NCBI GenBank assembly: GCA_902795875.1
Contig: CADBND010000092.1
Location: forward strand, 1 to 20,972
Length of the DNA: 20,972 bases
Direction: 5' to 3'
From: an uncultured Erysipelotrichaceae bacterium
GTDB taxonomy: Bacteria > Bacillota_I > Bacilli_A > Erysipelotrichales > Erysipelotrichaceae
This document shows positions 8,899 through 15,979 of the stretch, one piece after another; the stretch's first letter is position 1; each line of letters starts with the position of its first letter. The notes beneath the pieces are model-generated. The model made no database searches. It was given only the letters and a program-made list of their open reading frames with translations, and was not told the DNA's origin. The position numbers were made by a program, and so were the translations under genes.

Positions 8899-9324
8899 AT
8901 GAATTTTACGATCAACGATGTAGATCAGGTCATTGAAAGGACAAACTGCACCTATGAGGAAGCCAAAAAGGCGCTGATCGAAGCAGATGGCGTCGTGGTC
9001 GACGCGATCATCCTGCTGGAAAAGAAAGACAGCCCTGAGACCTTCTTCAGGAACTTAGCGGAAGATTCTCAAAAGACAGCCGAAACGATCGGTGAAAAGA
9101 TAAGAGAAGCACTGGAAGAAGGGAACGCCAACCGTCTGGAAGTTCGTGACAAAGACGGAAAGAAGCTGACATCCGTTACACTGAATACGGGTGCAGCCAT
9201 CGGTGTCCTGACACTCGTCACCAGCACATTCCCGCTGGCCTTAGTATCCGGCCTGGTAGCCAAATACGGTCTCGGATGTCGCTTCGTCCTGATCAAAAAA
9301 GACGGCAGCGAAGTCAACCTTTGA
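8899..9324 (+). CDS. UBA-like / DUF4342 protein, predicted heat-shock regulated
   Basis: A 141-residue protein. Residues 4-42 (INDVDQVIERTNCTYEEAKKALIEADGVVVDAIILLE) look like the three-helix UBA/TS-N fold of NAC and EF-Ts, which binds protein or ribosomal partners. A charged helix follows (about 45-75), then a DUF4342-type region: a short basic strand (EVRDKDGKKL, 81-90), a hydrophobic stretch (about 97-122, possibly one membrane helix) and a final strand (RFVLIKKDG). No biochemical role is established for this architecture to my knowledge. ATG 8899 is chosen because AAAGGAGGG lies just before it; GTG 8878 in the same frame falls inside the CIRCE element and has no ribosome binding site. CIRCE control suggests a role in protein quality control or membrane stress. 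It is transcribed alone. Confidence 0.8.
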   Translation: MNFTINDVDQVIERTNCTYEEAKKALIEADGVVVDAIILLEKKDSPETFFRNLAEDSQKTAETIGEKIREALEEGNANRLEVRDKDGKKLTSVTLNTGAAIGVLTLVTSTFPLALVSGLVAKYGLGCRFVLIKKDGSEVNL

Positions 9325-9328
9325 TCTG

Positions 9329-9356
9329 AAACAGCCCTACGGGGCTGTTTTCTTAT
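9329..9356 (+). terminator. Intrinsic terminator with UACG tetraloop
   Basis: AAACAGCCC (9329-9337) pairs perfectly with GGGCTGTTT (9342-9350) around a C(UACG)G loop, a very stable UNCG tetraloop, followed by TTCTTAT. It starts four bases after the stop of the DUF4342 gene and isolates it from the deaminase operon. Confidence 0.92.
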
Positions 9357-9386
9357 ATAATCTAATTGGAAATAAGGAGAACGTAT

Positions 9387-10397
9387 ATGACCTATCCCAA
9401 AGTAGAACTGCACTGTCACATGGACGGTGCCATCCCTTACCGCCTCTTCGTGAAATACTGTCGCGAAGACGGAATGGTCCCGCAAGACATGTCCGATGAA
9501 GACTGGATCAGAAAACACGTCATGACCGAGACCATGACCTTAAGTGAATGCATGGGTGAATTCGCCATCCTCACCGGTATCTTACAAAGTGAAGAAAGGC
9601 TCGAAGAACTGACCTATGAACTGCTCAAGGATATGTATGCCTATGGCACAAGACTGGCAGAACTTCGCTTTTCCCCGCAATCCCATCAGAATGATCACAT
9701 GACTATGGATCAGGCCGTGCAAGCTGTATTGCGAGGAAGGAAAAAAGCTATGGCAGAACTTCCCGACATGGTCAGCGGCATCCTTTTATGCATGATGAAC
9801 CTGGGACTCAATCTCGGCACCATGGAAAACAACAAGTACACGGTCGAACTGGCAGCGAAGTATAAGAACGACGGTGTCGTCGGCATCGACCTTGCGGGAG
9901 ATGAGACGGCTACGCCGATCGAAAGCTACGCACCGTTATTTCAATATGCGAAAGACCTCGGTGTGAACTACACGATCCATGCCGGAGAAGCCGGACCGGC
10001 TTCCAATGTCGCCTTTGCGATCAGCCAGGGAGGCAAAAGGATAGGACACGGCATCCACAGCATCGAAGATGAAAAGGTCGTTCAAAGACTCGTCGACAAC
10101 AATGTCCTTCTGGAAGTCTCTGTCACTTCCAACTACTTCTCGCGCTGCGTGGATTCGATCGATTCCCACCCGATCCGCAAGCTCTGGGACAAAGGTGTCA
10201 TGATCAACATCAACACCGACGATCCCGGTCTCATGGGTATCGACCTGCAACACGAATACGATCTGATCCAAAAGCACTTCGGATTCACGGAAAAGGAATT
10301 CATCCTCTCCAATCTCTATTCCGCAAGAAACTCCTTCTGTCCCGACAGAGGAAAGATCATCGAAAGCCTGACAAAAGCTTTCCGGGAATGTCAATAA
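9387..10397 (+). CDS. add: Adenosine deaminase family protein
   Basis: A predicted zinc-dependent deaminase of purine nucleosides (adenosine to inosine plus ammonia), used in purine salvage in the cytoplasm. All catalytic residues of the family are in order in 336 residues: zinc ligands His9 and His11 (ELHCHMDG), His198 and Glu201 (HAGEAG), His221 (RIGHG) and Asp278-Asp279 (NTDDP). The usual CPTSN motif reads SVTSN (245-249), as in some divergent members, so adenine, deoxyadenosine or aminofutalosine-type substrates remain possible. ATG 9387 has AAGGAG 7 bases upstream; an in-frame TTG at 9366 does not. Its TAA overlaps the ATG of the next gene by one base (TAATG), so the two are probably translated together. 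Confidence 0.88.
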   Translation: MTYPKVELHCHMDGAIPYRLFVKYCREDGMVPQDMSDEDWIRKHVMTETMTLSECMGEFAILTGILQSEERLEELTYELLKDMYAYGTRLAELRFSPQSHQNDHMTMDQAVQAVLRGRKKAMAELPDMVSGILLCMMNLGLNLGTMENNKYTVELAAKYKNDGVVGIDLAGDETATPIESYAPLFQYAKDLGVNYTIHAGEAGPASNVAFAISQGGKRIGHGIHSIEDEKVVQRLVDNNVLLEVSVTSNYFSRCVDSIDSHPIRKLWDKGVMININTDDPGLMGIDLQHEYDLIQKHFGFTEKEFILSNLYSARNSFCPDRGKIIESLTKAFRECQ

Positions 10398-10867
10398 TGA
10401 AGGAACAGTTCAATATCCATACTCTCATTACTGACGATCAGAAAAAGATCCACCTCTTCGTAACGGTGGATACTGCTGCAAACAGAGTCTACATTCATCC
10501 CGCGAAACCGGAAAACGATTCCGATGAAGCGATAGGAGCCTTATTCAACAAGGATGTAGACTATCATCTCAACATCTCCTCGGACTTCGTCGTAAGACTC
10601 GTCGATGAACTCGGAGGGATCCAGATCGAAGACAAGACCTGTGATGGAAAGACAGCTTTACAGCTGATACGGGAAGATAAACTTGACGATGTTGTCGATG
10701 CGACAGCAGATGTACTGGAAAAGAAGAATCTGCTTACAACGATCCCTGCCCTTCTCAAGAAACTGTCCGATACCTATGAGATGGATATCGCCATCAAAGA
10801 CATCATCACGACTCTTTTCTCAGAGATCAGGGAGTTGAAAGACTGGAAGATCGAATTCGTACATTAA
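10397..10867 (+). CDS. Small cytoplasmic protein with weak LCP (LytR-CpsA-Psr) domain likeness
   Basis: A 156-residue protein with no signal peptide or membrane helix. The middle matches in outline the second half of LCP wall-polymer ligases: VDYHLNISSDFVVRLVDELGG (54-74), DGKTALQLIR (83-92), then a helical region. LCP enzymes have a similar order (IDYYVKV...F..LVD.LGGV, then DGK.AL.Y.R). The N-terminal membrane anchor, the SIPRD-like motif and the run of arginines that bind the lipid pyrophosphate are missing, so ligase activity is not expected. The start is taken at ATG 10397, coupled to the deaminase stop as TAATG; an in-frame ATG at 10388 would add three residues. The LCP relation is an inference from motif spacing. 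The true function is unknown. Confidence 0.6.
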   Translation: MKEQFNIHTLITDDQKKIHLFVTVDTAANRVYIHPAKPENDSDEAIGALFNKDVDYHLNISSDFVVRLVDELGGIQIEDKTCDGKTALQLIREDKLDDVVDATADVLEKKNLLTTIPALLKKLSDTYEMDIAIKDIITTLFSEIRELKDWKIEFVH

Positions 10868-10872
10868 GACAC

Positions 10873-10902
10873 AAACAGAGGATCATTGATCCTCTGTTTT
10901 AT
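10873..10902. terminator. Bidirectional terminator between convergent genes
   Basis: AAACAGAGGATC (10873-10884) and GATCCTCTGTTT (10888-10899) form a perfect 12-bp stem with a 3-base loop, ending in TTTT on the plus strand and GTGT-type sequence on the minus strand. It serves the plus-strand deaminase pair, five bases after the stop. The stop codon of ruvX (10883-10885) lies inside the hairpin, so minus-strand termination would overlap the end of the gene. Confidence 0.85.
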
Positions 10903-11326
10903 GTGAATCGAGATAATACTGAAGGATCCTGACCGCTGCCTGCTGGTCAATGACCTTCTTTCTTTTTTTACGGGAAACATTGGCTTTGATCAGGAATTCT
11001 TCGGAATCCTTCGTCGTGTTTCTTTCATCCTGAAGAACGACCCGGATCCCCGATTCCTGTTCAAGGATCTCCGCCACTTCTCTGGAAAGGGCAGCCCTGG
11101 GACCTTCATCGTCATTCTCCAGTAACGGATAGCCCATGACGACAAGATCAGGCTTTTCTTCCTTGAACAATTCCAGGATCCTGTCGATCGCATCATCGTA
11201 ATCGTCTCTTCGAAAACGGATCGTCTTCACCGGCTGTGCCAGCCGTCCCGTTTCCGATCTGGCGACGCCACAGGTGACCGACCCCAGATCCAGTGATATG
11301 TATTTCTTGTTGGAGGCTGATGTCAT
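10883..11326 (-). CDS. ruvX: RuvX/YqgF Holliday junction resolvase-like nuclease
   Basis: A 147-residue RNase H-fold protein of the YqgF family, needed in many bacteria for 16S rRNA 5'-end processing and proposed to resolve Holliday junctions. Visible motifs: the first strand LDLGSVTCGVARS with catalytic Asp13, VVMGYPL at 62-68, the DERNTTKDSEEFL block at 100-112 with Glu101, and the final KKVIDQQAAVRILQYYLD with Asp127. The three acidic positions expected for metal binding are thus all present. The ATG at 11326 has CAGGAG about 12 bases upstream, which is long. It is the last gene of the operon that starts with the histidine kinase, 31 bases after the STAS-HAD gene. Its position there looks like housekeeping co-transcription rather than a functional link. 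Confidence 0.9.
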   Translation of the reverse strand: MTSASNKKYISLDLGSVTCGVARSETGRLAQPVKTIRFRRDDYDDAIDRILELFKEEKPDLVVMGYPLLENDDEGPRAALSREVAEILEQESGIRVVLQDERNTTKDSEEFLIKANVSRKKRKKVIDQQAAVRILQYYLDSHKTEDQ

Positions 11327-11357
11327 CTTATCAATAAACTCCTGTCTTTTTACAGTT

Positions 11358-12446
11358 TCAGATCAGTCCGAAATGAAGCAGGGCTTTTTCGATCCCGTCT
11401 TCATCGATATCGCTTGTGACATAATCGGCAGCCTTCTTCAGATTCTCCACGGCATTCCCCATCGCAACGCCGGTACCCGCAAACTTCAGCATCGGCAGAT
11501 CGTTCTCCCCGTCACCGAAAGCCATCGTCTGGGAACGGGAAAGACCCTCCTTATCCAGAAACTTCTGTATGCCGGCAGCCTTGCCTCCGGTCTTGGCGAT
11601 GATATCGAGCCCCGTATCGTTCCAGCTGGTGATGATGCATTGATCCAGCATGTCATCCAGTTTCTGACGGATATCGTCATGAACGAAAGCGAGACACTGG
11701 TAGATCTTCTCTCCCTTGTATTCCCCGATATCGGGAATGGTACCGTGTGTCGATTCCTGTGTCTCAATGACGACATCGTCGACATAGTTGATGTAGCGGT
11801 TCTTCTCGCCGATCAGCACAAAAGGAATCTTGCCGGCCTTGAATATGCTTACGAGGATCTCCACTTCTCCCGGATCGATCTCGTTGCCCGCAAACATCTT
11901 CTGATCCCTATCCAGACATATGTTGCCGTTGAGCGTGAGATAGCCGTCGAAATTCAGATCCATGACCGGCAGCTTCTTCATCTCGTTGATGTCTCTGCCT
12001 GTCGCCACGACGATCCTTATCCCGTTTTCCTGCAGTTTCCTTAAAGCCCTTCGCGTACTTTCCGGAACCTGCCCGGTTTTATGCGAAAGTAATGTTCCGT
12101 CGATATCGAAGAAAACGACCTTAATATTCTTTTTATCGGACTCTGTGCTTTTCTCAATATGAAAGATATCGGTGAAACCGGTCATATCGAATACATCCTG
12201 TATCGTATCGTTGACATTGACGATCGATAGACCGCTCCGGTCTCCCATCTTTTTCTTCGCCGTCAGAAAGACCCGCAGTCCCGAAGAAGAGATGTATTCG
12301 CTCTCTTTCAGATCGATGATCAGATTGTTTCTCTCATCCAGCTGATCCAAAAGGACTTCTTCGAATTCCTTGGCCGTTACCGTATCGATCCTTCCGTACG
12401 GAACAAGTGTAACGACTCCCTTTTCCTTGATCACATCTACTTTCAT
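11358..12446 (-). CDS. STAS domain fused to a Cof-type HAD phosphatase
   Basis: One 362-residue frame joins two domains. Residues 1-98 are a STAS (anti-anti-sigma-type) domain with the phospho-acceptor turn YISSSGLRVF (Ser53-55) and the ending DMTGFTDIFHIEK. Residues 109-362 are a complete Cof-type HAD hydrolase: motif I DIDGT (Asp114 and Asp116), motif II ATGRD (149), motif III GGKAAGI (Lys289) and motif IV GDGENDLPML (311-320), ending in the usual cap-family tail HFGLI. Such HADs dephosphorylate sugar phosphates, phosphorylated cofactors or, rarely, proteins. AAGGAG lies 5 bases before the ATG, and the gene follows the response regulator by 8 bases. The STAS half suggests that the phosphatase is recruited or controlled by an RsbW-like kinase, perhaps the one at 15980-16468. 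Confidence 0.88.
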   Translation of the reverse strand: MKVDVIKEKGVVTLVPYGRIDTVTAKEFEEVLLDQLDERNNLIIDLKESEYISSSGLRVFLTAKKKMGDRSGLSIVNVNDTIQDVFDMTGFTDIFHIEKSTESDKKNIKVVFFDIDGTLLSHKTGQVPESTRRALRKLQENGIRIVVATGRDINEMKKLPVMDLNFDGYLTLNGNICLDRDQKMFAGNEIDPGEVEILVSIFKAGKIPFVLIGEKNRYINYVDDVVIETQESTHGTIPDIGEYKGEKIYQCLAFVHDDIRQKLDDMLDQCIITSWNDTGLDIIAKTGGKAAGIQKFLDKEGLSRSQTMAFGDGENDLPMLKFAGTGVAMGNAVENLKKAADYVTSDIDEDGIEKALLHFGLI

Positions 12447-12454
12447 AGTGCTCC

Positions 12455-13246
12455 TTAATAATCGCGCAAGAGATTGTTTCTCGTCTCTTCCGCAAACTCA
12501 TACTGTGTCATATATTCACCCTGAAAACGATTGACTGCCTTCTCATCTCCTTCAAGATAACGGTAGTAATCGCAATCGACCGCATCCAGATTCACCGAGA
12601 TCCCGTTCTTGGATTTGATGATGATGTCGCTGACACCCTTCCTTTCAAAATCCCTGATCATCTCCGAGACCACCGTCCTTTGTAGGCTCTTCAAAGATTC
12701 CGTCAGAGGCTTTTCTCCCCACAGATTGCCGATGATCATATCATTGGTGCAGGCAGCGCCTTTGCGGTCGATCAGATAGGCAAACAGTTCCTTGGACTTG
12801 CTGCGATGGAAAAACATCGGTGTATTATTGATGAACACCTCGAAATTGCCGAAACACTGTACCCGTACTTCCGGCTTTTCCGTTTCATTCTTCCGGTAAC
12901 GCAGATGATCCAGTGCCTTTCTCACCTGCAGTTCATCGATTGGCTTCAGCAGATAGCCGGAGGCATACATCTCAAAAGCATCTCCCATATATTCCTGATA
13001 AGCCGTGATAAAAACGATATTGCTTTCCGGATCGATCTCCTGGATTTTTCTTGCCAGTTCGATCCCGTTCATCTTTGGCATCTCGACATCGGAAAAGATC
13101 ACATCGGGACTCTTCTCCCTGATCTTTTCCAAAGCCTCATCGGGATCGGTCGTACCGAAATGCTTCCCATCGGGATCGATTTCATTCAGTATCCTCAACA
13201 TGATATTCACGACAGAACGTCTGTCATCGATCGTGATCGTACGCAT
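12455..13246 (-). CDS. Response regulator with SARP/OmpR-like winged-helix output
   Basis: Receiver domain at 1-118 with the acidic pair Asp7-Asp8, phospho-acceptor Asp53 (FSDVEMPKMNG), Thr81 and Lys101 (LLKP). A second part from about 127 begins VQCFGNFEVFINN, the typical opening of SARP-type winged-helix DNA-binding domains, with HRSKSKELFAYLIDRKG as the recognition region. It ends with a short BTAD-like segment (GEYMTQYEFAEE). The 263 residues suit a receiver plus winged helix with a truncated BTAD. This output is less common for LytS-type kinases than LytTR or AraC. The start shares a base with the kinase stop (TGATG), and GGAG lies 7 bases before it. Its targets are unknown; its own operon, which contains STAS-HAD, is a reasonable candidate. 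Confidence 0.88.
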   Translation of the reverse strand: MRTITIDDRRSVVNIMLRILNEIDPDGKHFGTTDPDEALEKIREKSPDVIFSDVEMPKMNGIELARKIQEIDPESNIVFITAYQEYMGDAFEMYASGYLLKPIDELQVRKALDHLRYRKNETEKPEVRVQCFGNFEVFINNTPMFFHRSKSKELFAYLIDRKGAACTNDMIIGNLWGEKPLTESLKSLQRTVVSEMIRDFERKGVSDIIIKSKNGISVNLDAVDCDYYRYLEGDEKAVNRFQGEYMTQYEFAEETRNNLLRDY

Positions 13247-14544
13247 CAGTCTTCTCCTTTCTGAGGAAGAGGGATATGAACACTCACTGTCGATTCCTTT
13301 TCACCGATATCCGTTTTCACATATCCCTTGCAATAATGATCCAGTCTGCTCTTGATATTCTTCAAAGCAACACTCCTGCTTTTCTTCTGCCCGCTCGTCC
13401 GTGAGGCCTTTCCCTCAGCATTGTTCCACACATCTATGACGATCTCCCCGTCCTTTTCGTATGTGTGCAGCACCACTTTCCCCTTTTCCTTGTAACAAGT
13501 CAGGGCACCGTAGTTGATCGCATTCTCCACGATCGGCTGAAGCGTCAGTGTCGGTACTTTGAAATCGGAGACCTCAAGATCGTATTCCACATCGAAATCC
13601 CGGTCGGGATCGGTCTTCTCCAGACGGACATATTCCTTGATGTATTCCAGTTCCTTTTCAAAATCGATCATCGCATTGGAAGACATCTCTTCCATATTGT
13701 GACGAAGATAACCCGCAAAATCTCCGATACTCTTTGCGGCCTTTTCCGGTTCACTGTAACACAGATCCTGTATACTCATCAGTGAATTGAAAATGAAATG
13801 CGGAGAGATCTGCCCCAGCAGTAAAGAAGCCTTCGTATTGGCGATCTCCACCTCGATCTGATAGGTCCTCTCGATCTGATCAGCCATGATCAGAATGAAC
13901 ATCGCAAAACCCGCCACGACCACCGCAACGACGATGAAGTTGATGCCGTAATTGAACATCTGCAAAACGATCGCCACAAGCGGAAGGATCAGATAGAGCC
14001 AGAAGGCAACGATCTGCCTCGCCGTCAGCTTCTTTCTCTCCTCCAGCAGGACCACGACATCGATCACCAGGATCACGATCGAACTCAGATACGACAACGG
14101 ATACCAGTAACTGCGGACATAATAGTTGTTTTCATTGATCGAATAATACAGACCGGTAAACTGTGATATCACCAGCATCATGAAATGAAACAGCGTCAGC
14201 GCATTGACCATCAGTTTCATCAGCACCCGGCTCTCCCTGTCCTCGATACTGATATCGAGAAGGTAGCTCGATGTGATATGGGCAAGCAGCTCGGAAAACA
14301 TGAACTCTCCGAAATTGACGATATAAAGTCCCACCCGTATGCCCATACCGGGACCGCCCTTCATCAAAAGACCGCCAAAATTGGAAAGGACATACAACAG
14401 ATCCACGATGAAAATGGTGATGAAATACCGCTTGGCCAGCTTGTTTACCCGGGAAACAATGACCGCCGCCGTGATACCGATGATACTGATCGCGATCGCA
14501 AAGATATCGATTGCCATATTCAACATAAAAATACTGTTCTTCAT
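13246..14544 (-). CDS. LytS/YehU-type sensor histidine kinase
   Basis: The membrane kinase of the pair, 432 residues. The N-terminal half (about 8-222) holds six or seven hydrophobic helices with short loops and no large outside domain, so it probably senses something in or at the membrane. A short coiled linker (222-240) leads to the His_kinase (PF06580) core, with the phospho-acceptor His249 in QISPHFIFNSL and the N box LQPIVENAI (Asn341). The last ATP-binding boxes are unusual: where the family has DNG and GIGLxNIxxRL, this protein has VWNNAEG (372-378) and SRSVALKNIKSRL (389-401). ATP binding may be altered or only the wording diverged. The gene heads the operon kinase, regulator, STAS-HAD, ruvX. 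AGG about 8 bases before ATG 14544 is a weak ribosome binding site. Confidence 0.88.
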   Translation of the reverse strand: MKNSIFMLNMAIDIFAIAISIIGITAAVIVSRVNKLAKRYFITIFIVDLLYVLSNFGGLLMKGGPGMGIRVGLYIVNFGEFMFSELLAHITSSYLLDISIEDRESRVLMKLMVNALTLFHFMMLVISQFTGLYYSINENNYYVRSYWYPLSYLSSIVILVIDVVVLLEERKKLTARQIVAFWLYLILPLVAIVLQMFNYGINFIVVAVVVAGFAMFILIMADQIERTYQIEVEIANTKASLLLGQISPHFIFNSLMSIQDLCYSEPEKAAKSIGDFAGYLRHNMEEMSSNAMIDFEKELEYIKEYVRLEKTDPDRDFDVEYDLEVSDFKVPTLTLQPIVENAINYGALTCYKEKGKVVLHTYEKDGEIVIDVWNNAEGKASRTSGQKKSRSVALKNIKSRLDHYCKGYVKTDIGEKESTVSVHIPLPQKGED

Positions 14545-14799
14545 AAACCGGACCTGTCAATTTAATTGTATCCGAATTGAAATGTCTGTGCCGAAAAACT
14601 CATACCATAAGATCACACAGATCATCTGTATTGCCATAGCCTGTCTAAAACAATTCCTTTATATAGTAAGTAGCTTCGGATATCTTTTTTGATTCTATTT
14701 TATAAGCTTTTTTGAATATCGCGTCTATTCCCGCTCTGTGATCACAAAAAAAAGACGGCCACAAGCATTTCCTCATGACCGTCTTTCTATTCTCGTATC
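14545..14799. other. Intergenic region between the two STAS operons
   Basis: 255 bases, A+T-richer than the flanking genes. It contains the terminator of the upstream operon (14746-14786), a perfect 6-1-6 palindrome ACAGATCATCTGT at 14617-14629, and a possible minus-strand -10 (TACAAT, 14570-14565) for the kinase operon without a matching -35. No ORF or RNA gene is evident. The promoter of the kinase operon should lie here. Confidence 0.5.
14746..14786 (-). terminator. Intrinsic terminator of the STAS-kinase operon
   Basis: On the minus strand AAAGACGGTCA (14786-14776) pairs with TGGCCGTCTTT (14761-14751), with one U-G wobble, across a 14-base loop, followed by a run of eight T. It begins 13 bases after the stop of the STAS-phosphotransferase gene. 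Confidence 0.88.
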
Positions 14800-15960
14800 T
14801 TAATAGATCAATGTGTCGTTTTTATCGACATATTCAATCAGCTGTTTCCGATAATGTTCGATCAGTTCCTTCTCATCCGGACGTCTGCGCATGGTCCTGC
14901 GTAAGGCCCTGGTATAGGAAATAACCTTGGCCTTGTCCAGGACATTCTCGATAAAGCTGTCGTCCTTTCCTTCGAAATAGAAACGGAACAGTTTCTCCAT
15001 GATCTCCTGGGCAGTGTCCCAGTCAAGCTTCAGAAACTGCGTCACATCATCCCTGTTCATCTCACCGAATCCCCGGTAAGCCAGATAGATCGACGCGAAT
15101 TCAAAGATCGGATGGCCATAAGCCAGCGTATCCATATCGATCAGGATCGCCTCTCCATTTTCATAATGGACATTGTTGGTATGATAGTCTCCATGCAGAA
15201 GATAACGATGTTCGGGGATGCCTTCCACCAGCTTATGCAGCTTCTCATAGGTCGCCTCCGGGATCTTCCCTTCAAGCCATTCCACCCATTCAAGAGCTTT
15301 CTTTTTCTCATCCGGAAGAAGATCATTCTTGATCGGTTTGGAATGGATCTCCTTCAGCATATCCGCAAAGATCTTTATATATTTATCCTTATTGGCAGGA
15401 TCCTCATTGATCAGTTTGGTCAGTGATTTCGCATTCAGCAGTTCAAAGACCGAACCGTATTTGTCACCTACCTTGACAACATCAAAGGGGATCGCCGTAT
15501 TGATACCCATGACAAGAGCTGTCTTGGCAAGTTCTCTTTCACGCTTGATCTCATCAAGTGCATCCGAGTTCTTATATACTTTAACGATCGTATCCGGATT
15601 GATACGGTATACGATACCGTTGGAACCTTCGCCGATCTTCTCGCTTCCTTCGATCGAGATCTTCCGGAATCCCTTTTCGATATCGATCATCTCCGTAAAA
15701 CCGGTCATCTCAAAGATCTCATAGATCGAACTGGAACAGTTGATGATCCGGATATCGGCTTCTTTCTTCCGCAGTTTCAGGATCTGCCTGAGACCGGCAC
15801 TGGAAATATATTCCAGATCCTCGACATCCAGAACCAGCTTTCCCTCGGGATTCTCATTTCTTATATTCTCCATCTGCCCACCGATCTTTTCGGCATTGTT
15901 TGTATCGAAACTGCCTTCAAGAAACAGTGTCAGAACACCATCCTTATTCTCATATCTCAT
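14800..15960 (-). CDS. STAS domain fused to an aminoglycoside phosphotransferase-like kinase
   Basis: A 386-residue fusion. Residues 1-98 are a STAS domain with YISSAGLRQIL (Ser53-54) and the ending EMTGFTEMIDIEKG. From about 100 onward there is an APH/choline-kinase-like fold, close to the group known as TIGR02172: a glycine loop GEGSNG (110-115), Lys127 in IVKVYK, the catalytic loop LLHGDYHTNNVHY (Asp258, Asn263) and the metal motif LIDMDTLAYGHP (Asp275, Asp277). All residues for phosphotransfer are present. The substrate is not known for this group and need not be an antibiotic; resistance should not be inferred. GGGAG lies 7 bases before the ATG, and the gene follows the RsbW-like gene by 19 bases, which suggests that this STAS domain is a substrate or ligand of that kinase. 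Confidence 0.87.
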   Translation of the reverse strand: MRYENKDGVLTLFLEGSFDTNNAEKIGGQMENIRNENPEGKLVLDVEDLEYISSAGLRQILKLRKKEADIRIINCSSSIYEIFEMTGFTEMIDIEKGFRKISIEGSEKIGEGSNGIVYRINPDTIVKVYKNSDALDEIKRERELAKTALVMGINTAIPFDVVKVGDKYGSVFELLNAKSLTKLINEDPANKDKYIKIFADMLKEIHSKPIKNDLLPDEKKKALEWVEWLEGKIPEATYEKLHKLVEGIPEHRYLLHGDYHTNNVHYENGEAILIDMDTLAYGHPIFEFASIYLAYRGFGEMNRDDVTQFLKLDWDTAQEIMEKLFRFYFEGKDDSFIENVLDKAKVISYTRALRRTMRRRPDEKELIEHYRKQLIEYVDKNDTLIY

Positions 15961-15979
15961 ATCTGTTCTCCCAAAAAGA

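Noticed and set aside
11274..12044. Open frame of 256 codons on the plus strand across ruvX and the STAS-HAD gene
   Set aside because: It runs antisense to two clearly recognised genes and its product has no recognisable motif.
14617..14629. Perfect palindrome ACAGATCATCTGT upstream of the kinase operon as a regulator binding site
   Set aside because: Only one copy is seen, palindromes this short occur by chance, and no promoter can be placed clearly beside it. Mentioned in the intergenic entry only.
14800..15960. STAS-APH protein as an aminoglycoside resistance gene
   Set aside because: The APH fold is shared by many kinases of small molecules. The STAS fusion and partner-switching context point to regulation, and no resistance-type motif is visible.
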